Shown here one piece after another: positions 5,971 to 7,913 of a stretch of 7,913 bases of DNA; within the stretch, counting starts at the first letter, position 1, and each line of letters opens with the position of its first letter. Below the pieces are notes generated by a model. That model saw only the letters and a program-made list of their open reading frames with translations. It searched no databases and was not told where the DNA came from. Source of the stretch: Candidatus Latescibacterota bacterium (GTDB lineage Bacteria > Latescibacterota > UBA2968 > UBA8231); NCBI GenBank assembly GCA_003529325.1, contig DPVW01000208.1:13697-21609 (forward strand). The letters are read 5' to 3'. The position numbers were made by a program, and so were the translations under genes.

Positions 5971-6322
5971 ATCATATCGTGTAAGGGACAGTTAATCAAA
6001 CGGTTAGCGCAAGGTCTATCGACTCACACAGAACGAGGGTTGTAAACACCACCCTCGGGGAGCATGCCGTCCTGGATCGATCCATGATCGGCGTCCTCGC
6101 CGAGATAGGAGGGCCCGTCTCTATCAAGGATATCATTCCCGATTTTTGCAGAACGTGATCAACCGCCGCGGCTGATCCATCGATCCGAGGAAGATGCCCA
6201 GGAACAACTCGTCCAATACCGGCGAATACGGCATCACTTAGACCTTGCCGGTGATTGCAGGTGGACTTAAGGTAGCGCCGCCCCTTCCGAGACTTCAGAA
6301 CACAAGATCGCCGGAGACCCCC
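5971..6322. other. 352-base stretch without an intact gene
   Basis: Between the terminator and the dioxygenase start no plus-strand frame looks coding. The part 6024-6234 contains a broken minus-strand reading frame, listed separately. The part 5971-6023 is AT-rich and shows nothing definite. GATC-rich words recur, for example the palindrome GGATCGATCC (6074-6083). The promoter of the dioxygenase must lie here if it has its own, but I see no clear -35/-10 pair. Confidence 0.5.
6024..6234 (-). pseudogene. Broken short reading frame of unknown family
   Basis: On the minus strand an ATG at 6234 opens a frame reading MPYSPVLDELFLGIFLGSMD, then QPRRLITFCKNRE, and stops at 6133. A second frame, open from 6158 to the TGA at 6026-6024, reads KIGNDILDRDGPSYLGEDA then DHGSIQDGMLPEGGVYNPRS. 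The two overlap at a run of five T (plus strand, 6144-6148). Removing one base of that run joins them into one product of about 69 residues with balanced composition. I do not recognise it. It may be a frameshifted small gene, the end of an older gene, or an assembly error; it may also be chance, since 69 codons is short. Confidence 0.4.
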
Positions 6323-7807
6323 ATGATCGATCCCAAATACCTGCTCACCGACGAGCAGATGCGCGACTATATCACCCGCGGATACCTGGTGCTCAAGTCA
6401 GGTCTGCCCAAGAGTGTGCACGAGCAGATCTACCAGCGTACTTCCGAGGTGATGGAGAAGGAGGGCAATCCAGGCAACAACATTCTGCCGCGGGTGCCCG
6501 AGCTGAGGCAGGTCTTCGATGATCCCAACTTTCGTGGCCCCTTGACGAGTGTTCTCGGGCCGGGCCACATCATGCACTCCCATCGCCATTGTCACGTGAA
6601 TCGTGGACCCGGCGAAGGGGGTGGTGTACACCGGGACAGTTACTGGGGTTTTCAGCGCGTACGCAATCACCGCACACGCTGGGCGATGTTGTTCTACTAC
6701 CCGCAGGATTGTCCCGAGGAGATCGGTCCCACAGGGGTTGTTCCAGGGTCGCAGACCTTTGCCGAAAAGGAATCGTGGGAGCCTCTCGAGTCAATCCTGC
6801 CCTGCGTCGGTGAGGCGGGTACGGCGGTACTCGTGCACTTCGACATCTGGCACCGTGCGTGTCCGAACACGCTGGAAAAGACGCGCTTCATGATGAAGTT
6901 TCAATTCACCCGTATGTCGGAACCCACGGCGCCGACGTGGAACAACCGGTCAGCGGTCTGGCCGGGTGGCAACGGAGCAGGGGATCGCCACAAGCGCATG
7001 TGGACGAACTTGTGGAACTGGCATCGTGGCGAACCCTTTGCCGCCATCGAAAATCCCGCCGGCTCGGAGGCGGACGCGCTGGCGCAATTACAGGGCGAGG
7101 ATCTCAAAGGTCGTATGGCTGCCGCCGAGGCTCTTGGTGGTACTGCGGCGAGTGACAAGGCGTTGGCGGCGTTGCGCAACGCGCTAAGGGACGAGGCGGA
7201 ACCGGTACGTCTCAACGCTGCCTACGCGCTGGCAGCCAGCGGCGCGCCGGCGGTGGAAGCGCTGGTGGAATGTCTCGACGACGATCTGGAAGCAGCTCGC
7301 AAAGATGCCGCCTACGGTCTGTCTGCTCTTGGCCTCGACGCCGAATCCGCCCTCGTCACCGCCTGTGGTGATGGCGCCGAATCGCGCCGTGGTTATGCCG
7401 CCTTCGCCCTGGGCGAGATGGGTGCGCATGTCGGTTCCGAGGCGGCGGCTGTCGTGGCGGGTCTGGCGATGGATTCGTCAGAGTTTGTGCGTCGCAATGT
7501 CGCCGATGCGCTGGCGACGATGACGTCCCACGCGGATCACGCCGTGCCGGCGTTGACGACGCTGATAGGGGATGAGAGTGGCCAGGTTCGATTTGACGCC
7601 GCCTATGGCCTGGCCCATCACGGGGCGGCTGCGGCGCCGGCGACAGATGCCCTCGTAGGCGCCCTCGGCGATGAAAATCGCTACGTGCGCAATCACAGCA
7701 TGGAGGCCCTCAAGATCATCGGTACACCAGAGGCGACCTCGGCGTTGTTCGATTTTCTCGAGACCTCTCGCTGGTGTCCGATCACGAACAAGGAAACCAC
7801 CTTCTGA
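6323..7807 (+). CDS. PhyH-type Fe(II)/2-oxoglutarate dioxygenase fused to HEAT repeats
   Basis: The protein has 494 residues. Residues 1-245 are a phytanoyl-CoA dioxygenase-like domain: the N-terminal LTDEQMRDYITRGYLVLKSG (8-27) is typical, GGGVHRDSYWG (99-109) holds the iron ligands His103 and Asp105, FDIWHRACPN (173-182) the distal His177, and TRFMMKFQFTR (187-197) has Arg188 in the place that usually binds 2-oxoglutarate. PGSQTF (141-146) is also typical. Such enzymes hydroxylate small molecules using O2 and 2-oxoglutarate; the substrate is unknown. Residues 250 to about 485 are seven HEAT-like repeats, usually a protein-binding scaffold. Start: ATG 6323 with GGAG (6313-6316) six bases upstream; a longer in-frame start at TTG 6245 would add 26 unconserved residues. 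No signal peptide. The gene stands alone, with no close co-directional neighbour. Confidence 0.92.
   Translation: MIDPKYLLTDEQMRDYITRGYLVLKSGLPKSVHEQIYQRTSEVMEKEGNPGNNILPRVPELRQVFDDPNFRGPLTSVLGPGHIMHSHRHCHVNRGPGEGGGVHRDSYWGFQRVRNHRTRWAMLFYYPQDCPEEIGPTGVVPGSQTFAEKESWEPLESILPCVGEAGTAVLVHFDIWHRACPNTLEKTRFMMKFQFTRMSEPTAPTWNNRSAVWPGGNGAGDRHKRMWTNLWNWHRGEPFAAIENPAGSEADALAQLQGEDLKGRMAAAEALGGTAASDKALAALRNALRDEAEPVRLNAAYALAASGAPAVEALVECLDDDLEAARKDAAYGLSALGLDAESALVTACGDGAESRRGYAAFALGEMGAHVGSEAAAVVAGLAMDSSEFVRRNVADALATMTSHADHAVPALTTLIGDESGQVRFDAAYGLAHHGAAAAPATDALVGALGDENRYVRNHSMEALKIIGTPEATSALFDFLETSRWCPITNKETTF
7070..7775 (+). repeat. Seven HEAT-like (PBS-lyase type) protein repeats
   Basis: Each unit carries an R-x-x-A-A-x-A-L-x-x-x-G core. 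The arginine codons of the cores lie at 7112, 7208, 7298, 7388, 7490, 7589 and 7688, spaced 32, 30, 30, 34, 33 and 33 residues. Examples are RLNAAYALAASG, RKDAAYGLSALG, RFDAAYGLAHHG. The units differ enough at DNA level that this is an old protein repeat, not a recent DNA tandem duplication. Confidence 0.88.
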
Positions 7808-7824
7808 GACGCCGCGGCGAAACT

Positions 7825-7860
7825 TTGCATCTTTGTGCTTTTGAATACACTTTGATGTAT
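7825..7860 (+). promoter_or_regulatory. Candidate promoter and operator of the right-edge gene
   Basis: TTGCAT (7825-7830) and TACACT (7846-7851) resemble -35 and -10 boxes, with a short 15-base gap. The inverted repeat ATACA-N6-TGTAT (7845-7849 and 7856-7860) spans the -10 box and the ATG at 7855. This is where self-regulating toxin-antitoxin operons often have their operator. There is no clear ribosome site, so the message might be leaderless or nearly so. Confidence 0.4.
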
Positions 7861-7913
7861 GAAACGACGACACTGGCCCTTGAAGATGGGCTCCTGCGAA
7901 GTCTGAAAGAGAA
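7855..7913 (+). CDS. Start of a small gene, likely ribbon-helix-helix antitoxin
   Basis: The frame from ATG 7855 is open to the window edge and reads MYETTTLALEDGLLRSLKE. A basic or polar start, a T-T-T-L strand, an acidic turn and an amphipathic helix beginning LLRSLKE match the N-terminus of VapB-like and other ribbon-helix-helix antitoxins (pattern TTL-x-hydrophobic-D-D-x-LL-x-x-x-K-E). Only 19 residues are visible, so the call rests on a short match. A rival ATG at 7859 in another frame gives just 15 codons. If it is an antitoxin, a toxin gene should follow within about 300 bases beyond the edge. Confidence 0.45.
   Translation, partial: MYETTTLALEDGLLRSLKE

Noticed and set aside
6074..6186. 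GATC-rich palindromes (GGATCGATCC and nearby ATCCATCGATCC) as a possible origin or methylation cluster
   Set aside because: Only a few copies, no AT-rich unwinding stretch and no replication gene nearby. GATC/ATCGAT words are frequent across the whole window.
6245..6322. Longer start of the dioxygenase at TTG 6245
   Set aside because: The ATG at 6323 has a well-placed GGAG, and the family N-terminus begins right after it.
1..7913. CRISPR arrays, tRNA or rRNA genes, insertion sequence ends, phage genes
   Set aside because: No regularly spaced direct repeats, cloverleaf-like segments, transposase motifs or terminal inverted repeats were seen on either strand.

Overview
The window is 7,913 bases, fairly GC-rich and densely coded, and reads as chromosomal DNA of a Gram-negative bacterium. 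I see no rRNA, tRNA, CRISPR array, insertion sequence or phage gene. A lipobox-bearing small lipoprotein and a YceH/DUF480 protein fit a Gram-negative cell. The PhyH-type dioxygenase fused to HEAT repeats, beside a Gfo/Idh oxidoreductase, a PHP-domain protein and an M20 amidohydrolase, recalls genomes of uncultured marine or soil lineages such as Latescibacterota-like bacteria. That placement is an impression from gene content only.

Left part (1-810): the 3' end of a gene with a divergent GGDEF domain runs in from the left edge. It is followed by a small lipoprotein gene (425-790) that reads well only if two single-base frame changes are allowed. A perfect hairpin (781-803) covers its stop codon. 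Centre-left (811-3275): a Gfo/Idh/MocA oxidoreductase on the minus strand and a short stand-alone Smr-domain protein on the plus strand start head to head from one CCATGG palindrome. The Smr gene then meets a minus-strand PHP-domain phosphoesterase tail to tail, with an 8-base overlap.

Centre-right (3276-5970): a 99-base divergent intergenic region with three short palindromes separates the PHP gene from a plus-strand operon. The operon holds an M20D amidohydrolase, a degenerate shikimate-kinase-like protein that overlaps it by 4 bases, and a YceH/DUF480 protein. It closes with a strong hairpin plus T-run terminator (5921-5970). Right part (5971-7913): a 352-base stretch without an intact gene holds a probable broken minus-strand reading frame (6024-6234). 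Then comes a 494-residue PhyH-type Fe(II)/2-oxoglutarate dioxygenase with a C-terminal HEAT array, and at the right edge the first 19 codons of what looks like a ribbon-helix-helix antitoxin with an operator-like repeat over its start.

Most of the window is recognisable metabolic and housekeeping content. The least ordinary items are the shikimate-kinase homologue that has lost its P-loop lysine, the dioxygenase-HEAT fusion, the shared-start palindrome, the palindrome-rich divergent promoter region, and two broken frames next to short homopolymers that could be gene decay or assembly error. I did not find a convincing undescribed multi-gene system.
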